A stretch of DNA of 64,000 nucleotides. Origin: Viscum album (taxonomy: Eukaryota; Streptophyta; Magnoliopsida; Santalales; Viscaceae). The stretch's first letter is position 1; the number at the start of each line of letters is the position of its first letter. The position numbers and the translations under genes were made by a program. The notes under the pieces were generated by a model that worked only from the letters and a program-made list of their open reading frames with translations, did no database searches and was not told where the DNA came from. This document shows, piece after piece, positions 13,209 to 25,533 of this stretch. Location: contig OY728166.1 of NCBI GenBank assembly GCA_963277665.1, positions 1,074,676,014-1,074,740,013 on the forward strand. The letters run 5' to 3'.

Positions 13209-14332
13209 ATTGGATGGAACCAAAAGGAACCATGTAAATATTCAATGCACTAGAAAATGAAATTATTTTCCTCCTAAATAAATTTTTTTTATATGATATG
13301 GAATGAAAACTATTATTTCTATAGTTACACAAGATATAAATCAATATAGACTTTCAAACTAGTAGATAAGGGAACAATAATCTATTTAATCCTTCATGAG
13401 GCAACCGTCACCTTATTTAAGTGGGTCTTCTAATCCACTTGATTCTGAATAATTTATCAGTACCATTGAAAATATATTGTTCATCCTTCACTATTCAAAA
13501 CATGAAGAATTCATTTCAGATGTTTATTGTTTAAAAGGTGAAGTAGACTTGAGGTGTAATCAAATCAAGAATACAAGGAATCAAGATGAAATTGAATCCA
13601 TGGAATGGGTTGAGTTGAAGAACTAATTTTTCAATAAGAACATTCCTCATATTATTTAAAAAAAATATGGAAAAGGGGTTCCTTGATCTTAATAAAAAGG
13701 ATGCTGAATCAATTGGTATATACGAGATAAATTTTAAATGACATGCAATATATGATTCTCGTTTTATTTTCCTGACTTGAATGTAATTGTTATCAATTCA
13801 TCAGTGGATTAAAACCAAGTATTTTAAGGGAATTAGATATAAGAGACATCAGTAGAAATTAAGAGATTGTGTGTTGTTCTATCAAGGTAGAAATTTCATT
13901 TGGTGTTTCATATCAATCTCTTGGTTTTTATAAGAAACAAAAGATGGTGTTCAAGGGAAAATCTCAAAAAAATGGTGAAAAGAGGATGGATGTTTTCTTA
14001 AGATCAAGGTGTAGAATTAAGCATAGTGGTGATTTTATTAAAAGTACTAGAAAATTATTTATGTTTGGAAAATAAGGTCAATGAGTATTTGAGTTCTGAG
14101 GTAATGGGAAAAGGATACTAATGATGTGAATTGAGAAGAGACTGTATAGAATGCACCACCAACACTTCAATGCTACTAGTGTTAGGAAATGGTGAATTAT
14201 TATAAATAATGCCCAAATCCAAGGGTTATGGATGATTATCGACATCAAAAAACTCTTATGTCCATAGAAAAAGGAATCTCACATGCGATCAATATTGGTG
14301 GTGTTGATTATGATAATAAAGTGGTGGAATGA
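13209..14332 (+). pseudogene. Ruined gag of element A
   Basis: Aligns base by base with the B gag. The start codon has become ATT (13209). The GAGGCAACCGTCACC block near 13398 matches the MRQRPPSF region. Near 13520-13620 the sequence parallels the DADQWW and MEWDKFKN blocks, but with stops and frame changes. The longest open piece is 13869-14075. It runs without a break across the place where B changes frame, reading SLGFYKKQKM, which shows that the ancestral gag was a single frame there. The zinc knuckles are damaged (RCRIKHSGDF in place of KCGKKHGGDC). The TGA at 14330 matches the B stop at 27488. Not expected to make protein. Confidence 0.85.
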
Positions 14333-15503
14333 TTAAGTTCTTATGTAATGGTATTCCAAAATAGTATTTTATAATCAATTTTATAGTATTATGGAATATT
14401 GGAATATCTATATATTGGTCCAGTGTTGTTTTCCATAAGTATATGGTATCGGTAACCATGAAAAGTGATTGAAATATTTTTGGAAAGAACATGATATGTG
14501 GAATGATGGGATAAGAAGATAATGAGAGGTATGATAGTATTAAGGGCCTCATGACTACATTAAGGACAATGTGATATAATGGTTTGAGTATATAGAATAT
14601 TTGGCATTTTTGGTGTGTGGAAATAGTTAATTTTGAGAGAATGCATGTTTTCACTAAGGTTTTATGTTAATTCATGTTATTATCATGTTTAATAGAAAAA
14701 AATTAAGGTACTCCCATGTTTGGAATGTGACCACCAAGAAATATCTTGTGAGATATGGAAGATAAATGTTATATCAGTTTAGTTCACCTATTCTAATGTT
14801 TTATATTTTCATTTTTTTGGAAGGATTGTAATGTTATCCATTTACGAATAATATAAATTATATTTCCAGTTGAAGTTTGTTATATTAATATATAATCTCA
14901 CTATATATGGGCTTATGCATATTAGATTATTTATGCTAACATTTTTATTGAGACATATGGAATGTCCTATCATTTTACCACCTTGTCTATTAACAAATCA
15001 AGAATGAAAAATTTAACTTCATTTCTTCAAATAATAGATGAAGTGGAAATTATTCAAGGAACAAAATATGGTGACATTTTACTAAAATCAAGAAACTATT
15101 TATTCTCATGGAAAATTCGTTAAATTTCGGTAATTGATTTTAAAAAAATGATATCATAGAACATTCTTATCTGATGAATCATATTGTTCCTTAAATCACC
15201 GCAGATTTTTAGATTTTGGGTTGTTAACTTTCTCCATATGATGTTGTCTATCACTATCAATCAGAACATAATGGTTATATTTTTCTTCCATATCCATATT
15301 TTCACATCCCTCCTATGTTCTCTTATGTGGAATCCCAATGATGAGTTACTTTTGGTAAACACAATGTTTCTAACTTTCCTTTTTAAAATGAAGTTTTAGT
15401 ATTCCTTTTTATGATTTGGATATCTATGAAGAAACTTTCATGTAGAAATACTTTTAAAACCTAATATAATTTTGAGGTAGAAATTAAATTTAAATGGGAT
15501 GAA
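14333..15503 (+). other. Non-coding 3' internal region of A
   Basis: About 1.17 kb without pol sequence, corresponding to 27491-28808 of B. It lacks the SINE found in B. It ends in a worn polypurine tract (AAATGGGATGAA, about 15491-15503) before the 3' LTR. The minus-strand 121-residue ORF at 14289-14654 overlaps the gag end and resembles nothing I recognise; I take it as chance. Confidence 0.7.
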
Positions 15504-17783
15504 TATAAAAATCCTGGATTTTATGAGATATATTATTTTTAATTTCATTGATGTCTCATGTTGTACGCTACACAATGATTAGCTTGTGCTATACGTAACA
15601 CTGTATTAGAATGCAGTATACACAACACAATTCCTGTATTGTGTTAGACATAATTTATAGTTAATTTGATATAATTAATTATAAAATAGACTGAGTATAA
15701 GTTATTCCAAATATAACAACCTAGTCATTATAATGGCATGTATGAATAGAATTAGATTCCTTCTAAAAAACAATTTAAATGAAAATAACTGCATCTATAA
15801 AATAATAAAATAACCCATTATGGATATTAATAGTGAAATATAAATATTATATATTCCATTTATTATTTTCAATTAATATTATATATTTTATAGATATTAT
15901 TTAAGAACAAATTCAATTTTTCGTATAAAAGAAGTATTTTTCAAAAAACTAAAATTTTACCACTTTTGTTGGAGAACCCTTTTTATATATTGTTTTGACA
16001 ATTTTATAAGTTCTATTTCACATAGTAGACTTCTTATTTGGAATTGGGACATAAAAATTTACCTTGTCTTAAAGTTTTGTTCTTTTCTGATGAAATTCAT
16101 ATTATAATGAATAGTGGAAAATACTGCATTTTAATTAAAACTTCCTTTTCATCTAATTTATTAATATAGTTATATTATACTTTTAATTTGTTTTAAATTT
16201 TAATTTATTTATATTTTATAATATATTCCAAATTTTTTCATTGAAAGTATTTTCATATTTATATTAGACATTAAAACATGTCAATATTTTGTTAGCTTAA
16301 ATATCTTAAAAACCTGTTTCTGGTTTTGACAACTTGAAATAAATTTTATTTAATTAATGAAAATTATATTTATTGAATTAAAAAAATGGATTCTTCTATA
16401 TTTGGTATGATAAGGTCCAAATTATGTAAATAAAAACCTTTAATTTTTTGAAATTATAAATAGTATATTCAGTAAATATTTTATTTAAAATGGTTAAAGG
16501 GTAAATTATGTAATTAAGGGTAAAAACATTATAATAATATAAAAATACTATAAAACATGTCATAATATTATTTAATGTGTAATTAGAGATGAAATAAATC
16601 CTTATTCTGAATTTTGTTTCATTTGGGAGCCACTTGGGTTTGAAAATGACATGTTATAATAATTAATTTAACGTAAAGGAAAATATGACATAAACATGTA
16701 TCTTTTTACTAAAACAATTTTATGGTGGGGTTATATAATTGATCTATTTGAAAATAAATAGTCATTATAAGGATAAAATCATTTCCTACATCATGGCCTT
16801 TTATTTATAAATTTTATATATTTAATAAATAAATTTATTTATGACCTAATTATGATGGAGTGATTACCTTATTAATTAAAAATTCAAATAAATGATATAT
16901 AAATATTAAAAAATGTAATTTGGAAATTTTGATTTCGTACAAAACTTTTATGTATTATTATGGAATGGTATCATTGATTCAATGTTTTTTTAGAATCCAT
17001 CTGGTTTTTATAGCATTAACTAAAAATCATTTAATAAATATTGTCAAAATTGACAAAAATGAGTTTAAAAAAAATACAATATTGTAAATTATAAATTAGC
17101 CATAAAAATATTAGAATAATAAAAATGACTTATATAATTTTAAAAGTTTATTTAATGATCCATTTTAGGTCCTCTTGGAATTTTATAGTAAATATATTGA
17201 CCATATATTGTAAAAATCAAACAAGGCAAGGTAAGAGTTAATTTATTTAACTACGGGTTAAAGCCAAAATGTAAGGTTACATTTTTTAACTATGCATGTC
17301 TACAAAAATTTTTTATAGTAATTGAAAATTCCCAATATTTTCCTATAAATATATTACTTTTTAGATATTATAATTTGAAAATAAATGTTTTAAAAAAATT
17401 ATATTAAATAAACTCCTAATGTGCCCCCTCCTCCCTATTAAAAAGGCCACCACATCTAACCAATTAGTCACGGTTGTCAATCCTATTTTTTCATCCAATT
17501 TATACTCAAATAATCTCTCAAAATTCATTCCTTATTCTTAGAATATATACATTGGGATTAAATCCATACTAAGGATACATTTTTTTTCAAATCAAAAGGA
17601 GATACTTGAAAAAGTGGTAATTGTTTTAGTACTTATTTTAAAATTATTTTCTTATTCTTCTTAGTCTTTTTTTATTATTTCTATAGTAAAGTAATAAATA
17701 AAATATATCCTACATTATGAGATGTTATTATATTTATGTGACCACATTATTCATCCTTTTATCCATCCGAAAAATTAAAATAT

Positions 17784-17829
17784 CATCATAAGTGCGTACG
17801 TATGACTTACCGTCTCCACGTTGTGGTGT
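17784..17829 (+). promoter_or_regulatory. Leader stem-loop, A 3' LTR, copy 1
   Basis: The stem CATCATAAGTG pairs with CACGTTGTGGTG over 11 positions (Watson-Crick plus G-T pairs) with one unpaired base in the 3' arm, near the place where the B stem-loops bulge. The loop is CGTACGTATGAC followed by TTACCGTCTC. Confidence 0.65.
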
Positions 17830-17976
17830 AATTTGTTATTCAACAATACATAATTTGTATGGGTATAATAATGAGTTTAATGGATATATAAATTTAATAT
17901 AACCTGATAATTATTCTTTATAATGAATATAACATCCAATTTCATACCATTTAACCATTAATAGAATGATATATTC

Positions 17977-18019
17977 CCTCGTGTGTATGTACGACCTACC
18001 GTCTCCATGATGCGATGTG
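17977..18019 (+). promoter_or_regulatory. Leader stem-loop, A 3' LTR, copy 2
   Basis: CTCGTG, then the core TGTATGTACGACCTACCGTCTC written in two halves (TGTATGTACG and ACCTACCGTCTC), then CATGATGCGATG. The inner five pairs and the bulge are kept; the outer stem is worn. Confidence 0.55.
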
Positions 18020-19655
18020 ACTCATTATACATGATTTTCGTTAAACCACGATCATATACATTAATGGAATGAATAAATATGATATTAATTATAATAAAAT
18101 AACTATGTAAATAATATAACTATATCCAAATAATTGTAACATGAACTTATCTGACAAAACATCATAAGATCTTATAGCAATTAATATTCGAATTACAGGG
18201 GACAATGAAATGTTACTGACAAACGAATTATAATATGATCATATAAGATATCCTAAATATTACTATGATTATAGAATATGTCGATAAAATTATTAAAATA
18301 ATTATATAGGAGGTTAAGATATATAATAACAATATTGATCCATAGGTAATGGGTAATTTCACAATGTCATTATTATTTGAGACCGTTTATACATAAGTAT
18401 TTACTAGCATATATTTTTCATCCAAACCCTTATTTCATATACTATGTAACATTATTTTTTATTATTTAAAAAAAATTTAAAGTCAATTTTACAAATTGGA
18501 AAATTTTTATTAAATGTTTTCAAAGGAATCTATTTTTGTTTTTTGATATGAGGTAATTTGTGACTTTTCCGAAAAGAGTATGAGAAGAATGTTTTTTTAA
18601 CTTATTATACATGAATGTATTTTTACATATTCAAAATGAATTATTTAAATGATTATTCCTCTACATGATTTCATGTTTATTTTCAACTAAAATTCTCTCT
18701 ATTAAAATTTTGTGGTATCTTATGAAAAGAAAACATTTTTGAATAATAAATCATATTTTCCTCATGAATTAAGTTCAAGTGTTTTATCAAAATTATTTTA
18801 CATCTATTATGTTTCTCTTTAAATAAGGTTATGTATTAGTCCCAATTATTATTATGATTTTATTGTGTTAATGTTGTAATGTTATTTGATATGGATTATG
18901 TTACATTGGAATGATGTTTAAGAAACCCATTTTATTTCTTGGGTTATGCTGTGAGGAATGATTTATGTTTATGTAGAACAAGTAAGAATGATTTAATTAT
19001 GAGATGGGTGGGACCTATATCTCCCTCCAATGAATTGGGTAAAGATTTATATCTAGTTAGATATGTATGAATGGAATGGAAATTAAATCTGAATCAGAAA
19101 TATAGGGCATGAATAGTAAGTAAACCCAATTCAGTAATGGGATTTACCCACTATGATGGTCTTGGAAATGAGACATGGATAATATGAAATGATTTTCTAT
19201 GGTTATGTGTATTCCAATAAACATCATGTATCATGTTTATACTTTTTGTATTGTGTATATTAATTCATATGAACATTTATCCCTTTACATTATATCATGA
19301 TCATTCATATGCAGGATATGACTTCCAAATGTTATATTCGTATATCTTATGATTTTGATTTGATTGATATTTACCTTGTTTACCATTACTAAGAATTTGA
19401 GATCACCTTTTCTTATATTTCTTTTCCTCAGGCCAGGAAGAATGTTATTGCGTAAGATATGTCAAAATAGGTTTAGTTTGGAAGAAACAAGAGAGAGACA
19501 ATGTAGATGTTTTATGAACAAGTTTTTTATGTTTCCTAGTTTCTCAAGACACTATAGCTATATAGTCTGGTTAAGGAATTATTATATATTGGACTAAATA
19601 TATTTTATATTTGAAGTAATATCAATGTATGTAAACTGTGGATCATTATACAGAT

Positions 19656-21896
19656 TCTCAGTAAGGGTAAAAATAGAGTGAAATGTATCATAAATATAAA
19701 TATCAAGGCATGGTAAATAATTGAAACACATGCCAATAAAACATAATCTTGAGCATAATCTGGTTTGAATGAAAGATTAATAATTAATGAAATATAAATA
19801 ATCACATTAATATTCTCCAAGGATATTCTATTAGTTTAATAATGACAGGAATTATCAATTAATAATATAATAATGGTGGAATACATAATTCCAGACATCA
19901 TAAACAAACCGTCAATTCCTCAACAAAGAAGTAAAAATAAATTTATAAGGCCTTGGACAAAACCCAGTCTAGTTTGTCTCATGAGACCAACCGATATATC
20001 GATGAGCTATATCGGACCCCACTCGCCAGTTACTAAGTATAATCCATTTCATGTTTTTTTAATAATAAATTTATGACAATATATTAAAATAAAAATGTTC
20101 CATACAACTTTGATATTTTTTAATCATAATCATAGATGAAAATACTCTAATAAAATCATTGATAAATTCTTGAGAGAAATACCCATTTTCTTTCAATAGA
20201 AGAGTTCTTTTGGAAAATAATTTCTAGATTTTATAAAATCATATTTTAAACATTAATATCCCATAAAAGGAATGTTAATTAAAATTAAATTATGTTTTAG
20301 GCACAAATGATGTCTAACTTTAGAGAAGATAATTAAAAAAGAGTTTTTATGGAACTTTAGAAACTAGCTGCTTTTTTGTGGTTTAAGAAAAAATATAAGG
20401 ATCATTAAAGATGAAAAAATGTTAATTTTTTATATAATAACATAAATTATCTATGATAGTTTTTCATTATAAAATATGTTACTTTTGATAAATAGTTTTA
20501 GATTAAAATAAATTATGGAGTGAACTTGAAATTCAGTAAGATACTGGGATGTTCCCTTAAATCGAGATTTTTTTCCAGAAGAATTGAGAGTGAAACCTTA
20601 TAAAAAAATGTATTATAACAAAACATAAAAATGAAATTATATAGATACATTATTTTGGAACATATAAACATAATTTATTATACTTATATAAAAATAATGA
20701 AGAATGGCATTGGGGTAAAGAGACAGATAGCGTAACCAAAATGATAAATGGAGGTTTGGGACGAAACCCATACCACTTTGTAATCAATCTAATCGTATGA
20801 CCCATAATATTTACAATAATAAAATGAAACATTGAATACCATGAATATAAATTTACACATGAAATTATTCATAAAAGGGATGTATTCAAAAAACACACAC
20901 AAGATATGAGTGGTGAATAAGGCATATCTCATCGAAATAACAGTGAAATGAGAAAACCCTTACCTTATGTCATAAAGTATGATAAAATTGTACTTAGCAT
21001 CCTAAATAATAAAATAAGATTTATTAATAAATTAATTAATCAGAACATAAAATGAATTTGATTTATTATAATTATATTTTGGTCATTTCTTCCATTTTTT
21101 TGATTTGTATGATTTAATTCTGTTGTTTGGTAGTGTTCTTTTCCTTGGTTTTCATGATTGGTTCACTTGTTTACATGTACAAAATATCATGTGAAATGTT
21201 AATAGTTATCAATAATTTAAATTAAAAATTATTAATTATATTCCACAATGATAAATTATTATATAAATCGTTATTTTTTTTATCGTGATGGTGAATCAAT
21301 AGAGAATATATTAGTGATAATGATTTATATTATTTTGGAATTTTTTATCATCACAAAATAGAATTGTTTAATTAATTAAAATTATTAACATATAATAATT
21401 ATATAATATAAAAATGATGTAATATATATATATATATATATTAGGTTTTATTTTAACAATGAAAATGGAATTATTACCATCCTTGAAAAAAAATTCAAAA
21501 ATCAATACACGTCATCCACGAAGGTGGTAAATCGACACCTCATAGATGAAGTTTACATTAGTAGAATAAAAGAGAGAGGAGAAAAAAATTGTTAATGGAT
21601 TTCTCATTTAAATAGTATAATTCCAGTATATACAATAAAAGGGAGTCATTGTGAATGTTTTTATATAGGTGTTGATGATAGTATAAGGGATGAAATTAAA
21701 TTAAAAAGGAAAAAAAGAATGAAAAATATGATTTTACCTCTTGAAATATTCTATTTGAGAAACACCATGGGGAAATTGGTTTTAGCCTTTTATTGAGACC
21801 AAAACCCCCATAAAGTGGGGAAGATACATGGGAAGAGTATTGGGACAATATTGTCCAAAGTTCATGGCTACATATGTATGAGGAGAAGTTGTCATG
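19656..21896 (-). repeat. 5' LTR of R, middle piece
   Basis: Continues the R LTR after element A (CTCAGTAAGG here versus CTTAGTAAGG at 3616) and runs to the insertion point of element B. It aligns with about 3615-5850 of the left LTR. It contains a (TA)n microsatellite at about 21420-21441. At 21515-21545 is a GTCGATTTACC..TTCGTGG stretch (minus strand) that may be an eroded form of the leader stem-loop described for B. Confidence 0.8.
21892..21896. repeat. Target-site duplication of B, left copy
   Basis: TCATG, identical to 33028-33032. Confidence 0.9.
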
Positions 21897-23737
21897 TGTA
21901 ACAGCCCAAGATTTTATGAAAAATATTCTTTTTAATTTCACTAATGTCTTGTGTTGTATGCAACACAAAAAGGAGCTTGCACAACACGCATCCTTGACTT
22001 GCCTTGCATTACACGCAATCACAACCTTCCTCGATAGCGTGTGTAGTACGTAATACTGAGTTTCACGAAACAACGATATGCTATTAAAATATTATTAAAA
22101 CTAGCCGTTATGAATAGTAATAACCACTTTTTAAATTTTAGAAAATTTAGCACTCAAAATGGACTTTATTTTTGGATTCGGAGTATCGAATTTAGCCTAA
22201 GGTGAAATTTTGGTACTTTTTGGATAACTTTCATATTCTGATGAATAGTGAAAATTACGAAATTATAATTAAAAACAAATTTTTTAATCGAAATAATTAA
22301 TAGTGATAAATTATTAATTTTAGTGGTTTTAAAGTATATTTAGAATATATTTTTACAATTTAATACAATGTTGGTCATTGGATGTAATTGCACATTTAAA
22401 CCAGACATAAACAAGTGTCAATCTTTTGATAGATATTGTTTCTAAAAAACACGCTATTTGTTTTAACAGCGGGATTTAATTATAAAATTAATTAATGCAA
22501 CTTCTATGTTATGAATTTGGTAAAATAGACTTCATTTTTGAATTCGGAATATGAAATATAGCTTAGGATGAAATTTTGGCATTTTTCTGAAAACCATCAT
22601 TTTTTGATGAATAGTGAAACTACTAAGTGGTAGTTAAAAAAACTGAATTTTTCATAAAACGTGATTTTACCGCTTCTGTGAATGGAATTTCAAAAATCCG
22701 AGAGACACGGTTGATGTTAGTAAGTAAAATGTGGTTCAATGAGATGAAAATAATTTTTGGTGAATAGTAACTTTTTACTTTTATTTACCACGGTTAAAAG
22801 TAAATAGGGTAATTAAGGGTAAAAATGATATTAATATTACCCTAACACATGTCCTAATCCTATTGGAAAAGTGTATCCTGACCAAAAACAACCTTAAGTG
22901 TAAAATATTATCATTTAGGCCCACTTGGATTAGATTAGGACATTTATTATTATTTAATTCAAAAAAGAGTTAAAAGAGTTAAAATCAATGTTTATTTACT
23001 AAAACATTTTTAATATAGGGTTATACATAAGATAAATTCGATTGTAAATATTAATTAGAAAGATAAGGATATTTCTTACATAATGATATTTTATTTGTAA
23101 TTTTTAGACATCAAATAAGTTAATTTATTTATGACACAAAGATGATGCAGTAATTATCTTATTAATGAAATATTGACATAATTGATATTATAAATACCAA
23201 AATAAATGTAATTTTAGACTTTTTATAAATTCCACTAATTTTATAGGTTACTATGTTATATTAGTGTTGATTTAATAAACTTGGTTCGAACATATGATTC
23301 TGTTATGACTTTCACAAAAATCATATATCAAATAGTGTCAAAATTGACACAAAATAGTTTTTAAATCAAATATTATATTACTAATTGTTATTTTATTCCT
23401 AAAAATCTAAGGTTCGGCCAAATGACTTAGATAAGGATATATATATTAATAATAAACAATTTGGGGTTAGTTTGGCATGTTATAGTAAGTGTATTAACCA
23501 TATAGTGAAAGAAAACAAAAAGACACGGTAAAAGTTAAATTATTTAACTTAGAGTTAAATCTAATTGATAAGGTTAAAATAATAACATAAACTTGTCTAA
23601 ATCCTATTGGTTGATATTATTTCGACCCATCCCCACATTAGCTTCGAAATAAGACCCTTTGGAACCATTATAAACCGATTTTGACTTTAATATAAAATAA
23701 TATTTTGAGATATTCCTAAGGTGCCCCTCTCCTCCCT

Positions 23738-23745
23738 TATAAAAG
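23738..23745 (+). promoter_or_regulatory. TATA box, B 5' LTR
   Basis: TATAAAAG after CCCCTCTCCTCCCT and followed by GGCACCTCC. The same arrangement occurs in all B and C LTRs. Transcription should start about 30 bp downstream, near 23770. Confidence 0.75.
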
Positions 23746-24080
23746 GGCACCTCCTCCCCCTCCTCCTCACACCACTTTGAGCACTCAAGCTCGGCCAAAC
23801 CCTGACAAAATCTATTCTCCACTTCCCTAGCAACATTCTAGAGGTTCTGGTCTTCCTCAAAGACCAATTTTAGTGCCCTAAGAGGAGGTCTCAAAGATGC
23901 GCTTCAAAGAAGAGGTAATTACCGTTACCAATTCTTTCATATTTATTTCTTCTTCCTCTTCTTCTTCTTAGGTTGTTTCATTATGAAGTAATAACTTCAG
24001 TATCACTCATATACTGATGTGTTATTATAAGTATGAAATAACCCTATTTCACCATCTATCCATCCTAAGGAAAAAGAAAT

Positions 24081-24125
24081 CACCGCGCGTGCGTACGTAC
24101 GGAATACCGTCTCCACGCCGTGGTG
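24081..24125 (+). promoter_or_regulatory. Leader stem-loop 1, B 5' LTR
   Basis: The stem CACCGCGCGTG pairs with CACGCCGTGGTG over 11 positions with one bulged C in the 3' arm. The loop is CGTACGTACGG followed by AATACCGTCTC. The first ten loop bases, CGTACGTACG, are self-complementary. ACGG and CCGT can close a small inner hairpin. Confidence 0.75.
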
Positions 24126-24265
24126 TAATCTATTTTCCACCACCACCTTACATGGATTGGTATAATGGTGTAAAGAATAACTATACATAGTTATTACAAC
24201 ATCATATTGATTCTGATATATTATATAATCCACTCCAATTCAATTCAATATTTATAGAAATGATA

Positions 24266-24312
24266 TCATCGCTCGTGCGTACGTACGGACTACCGTCTCC
24301 ACGACGCGATGA
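24266..24312 (+). promoter_or_regulatory. Leader stem-loop 2, B 5' LTR
   Basis: The stem TCATCGCTCGTG pairs with CACGACGCGATGA over 12 positions with a bulged C in the 3' arm. The loop is almost the same as in stem-loop 1 (CGTACGTACGG, ACTACCGTCTC) although the stem sequence differs. Confidence 0.75.
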
Positions 24313-24470
24313 GATTCATTCTCCATGTTAACCATTTAGGAATGATTATAAAGTATATATAAGAAATAATAATGAAATATATGACATTATAAAGGTATTG
24401 GATTTATATATATATATATATATATGTATATCATCTACTTACTTCCATTCAAGACAATAAGGAAAGGAAA

Positions 24471-24516
24471 ACAGCGTTCATGCGTACGTACGGACTACCG
24501 TCTCCATGAACGGTGT
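24471..24516 (+). promoter_or_regulatory. Leader stem-loop 3, B 5' LTR
   Basis: The stem ACAGCGTTCATG pairs with CATGAACGGTGT at 11 of 12 positions, around the same loop. The C elements carry this version of the stem. Confidence 0.75.
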
Positions 24517-25049
24517 TTTTCATTTAATTTATCTATCTATTATATATATATATATACTGAATATATATGATATATAAATAATATTTTATATTCTGGAAGT
24601 AAGTAAATCATGATATAAGTAATAATAATATCAAGAACAACAAGTCAAAACACCTACGATAAATGAAACGATTTTACCCAAAACGCTTCTTTAACATGGA
24701 ATTTACAAAACAACGGGTAATATAATATCATAAGTGAACCATATATGATATCATAACAATTAATATGATTCTGTAATAAGTCAATGACATTATTTAAATC
24801 ATTATACAGGAGGTTCGGACACATACGAAGCAAATCGGATCTAAGGTAAGGGAAATATCACAATCTGATTTTTATCTGAGATTGTTTATTCGTAAGTATT
24901 TACTAGGGTGTCTTTTATCATCCACATCCATGTTTCATCAATATGTAATATTATTTCCATCCACCTACAATTTTTTAATTCCATTTTTACCGTTCGGTGA
25001 GTTTTTAGTAATATGTATGAATGGAATCTTTTGTCGTTTTTCGTACGAG

Positions 25050-25078
25050 GTACTTTTTGACTTTTCCGACAAAAGTAC
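25050..25078 (+). promoter_or_regulatory. Leader hairpin II, B 5' LTR
   Basis: GTACTTTT pairs perfectly with AAAAGTAC around the loop TGACTTTTCCGAC. Element C has a hairpin at the same place with a similar loop core (GACTTCTCCG) on an unrelated stem. Confidence 0.6.
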
Positions 25079-25521
25079 GAAGAATGTTTTTTTTAATTAA
25101 TACGGCATGAATGTATTTTTAAAACATTATTTCCAAGAAACTTCCTTTACAAGTTATCAAGTTTATTTTTAATCAACTTCTTTTATTTTAAAGTCGTATG
25201 ATATGTTATGAAAGGAAAAATGTTTTTGAAGTAGAAAGGATATTTTCCTCAAGAATGGAGTTCAAGTATATTATCAAAATTATTTTCCATCTAAGATAAT
25301 AAAAGGGTTCTGTTTTTATCCCTATTATTACATTGGTTTGATTATGTTGTGATGGAAATATTTTTATGAATTCCTTTATCTTATATGAACTGTTTTATCA
25401 TATCATGTTGTTTAAGAATCCCATTTTTATTACATGGGTTACGCTATGATGTATGGTTTATGATTATGTGGCACACATAAGAAAGGATTCATTATAAGAT
25501 GGGTGGGACCTATATCTCCCT

Positions 25522-25533
25522 CCAATGCATTGG
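25522..25533 (+). promoter_or_regulatory. Conserved 12-bp palindrome, B 5' LTR
   Basis: CCAATGCATTGG, a perfect palindrome, preceded by GGGTGGGACC and TCCCT and followed by GTAA. Found unchanged in both B LTRs and all three C LTRs. Confidence 0.65.

Larger units (their letters stand above)
8804..19650 (+). mobile_element. Gag-only LTR retrotransposon A (old copy)
   Basis: Plus-strand element of about 10.85 kb inserted in the R 5' LTR: LTR 8804-12943, internal 12944-15503, LTR 15504-19650. The flanks CATAT (8799-8803) and CAGAT (19651-19655) look like a target duplication with one change. The internal region has only a ruined gag. Start sequence, primer-site context, gag and 3' region all match element B, so A is an older member of the same gag-only family. 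The two LTRs differ from each other at many positions, consistent with an old insertion. Confidence 0.85.
15504..19650 (+). repeat. 3' LTR of element A
   Basis: About 4147 bp. The start has decayed to TATAAAAATCCTGGATTTTATG, where B has TGTAACAACCCAAGATTTTATG. Two leader stem-loops remain at 17784-17829 and about 17977-18019. The first still pairs over 11 positions although its stem sequence differs from those in B. The palindrome has changed to CCAATGAATTGG near 19028. The end GGATCATTATA aligns with GGGTCTCTACA of B. Confidence 0.8.

Noticed and set aside
14289..14654. 121-residue minus-strand ORF
   Set aside because: Antisense to the end of the decayed gag of A and its non-coding region. 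Composition typical of AT-rich chance ORFs.
21696..22073. 125-residue minus-strand ORF
   Set aside because: It crosses the junction of the R LTR and the B LTR and lies mainly in LTR start sequence; a shortened twin occurs at 28985-28794. No domain; chance.
24003..24233. 76-residue minus-strand ORF, repeated at 30916-31146
   Set aside because: Antisense across the leader stem-loops. Present twice only because the LTR is duplicated.
24081..24516. Leader stem-loops as hammerhead ribozymes (retrozyme-like)
   Set aside because: No CUGAUGA and GAAA core near the conserved loop, so the hammerhead fold is not supported.
24081..24516. Stem-loops as a CRISPR array
   Set aside because: Only three units, irregular spacers, plant context and no cas genes. 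The repeats belong to an LTR.
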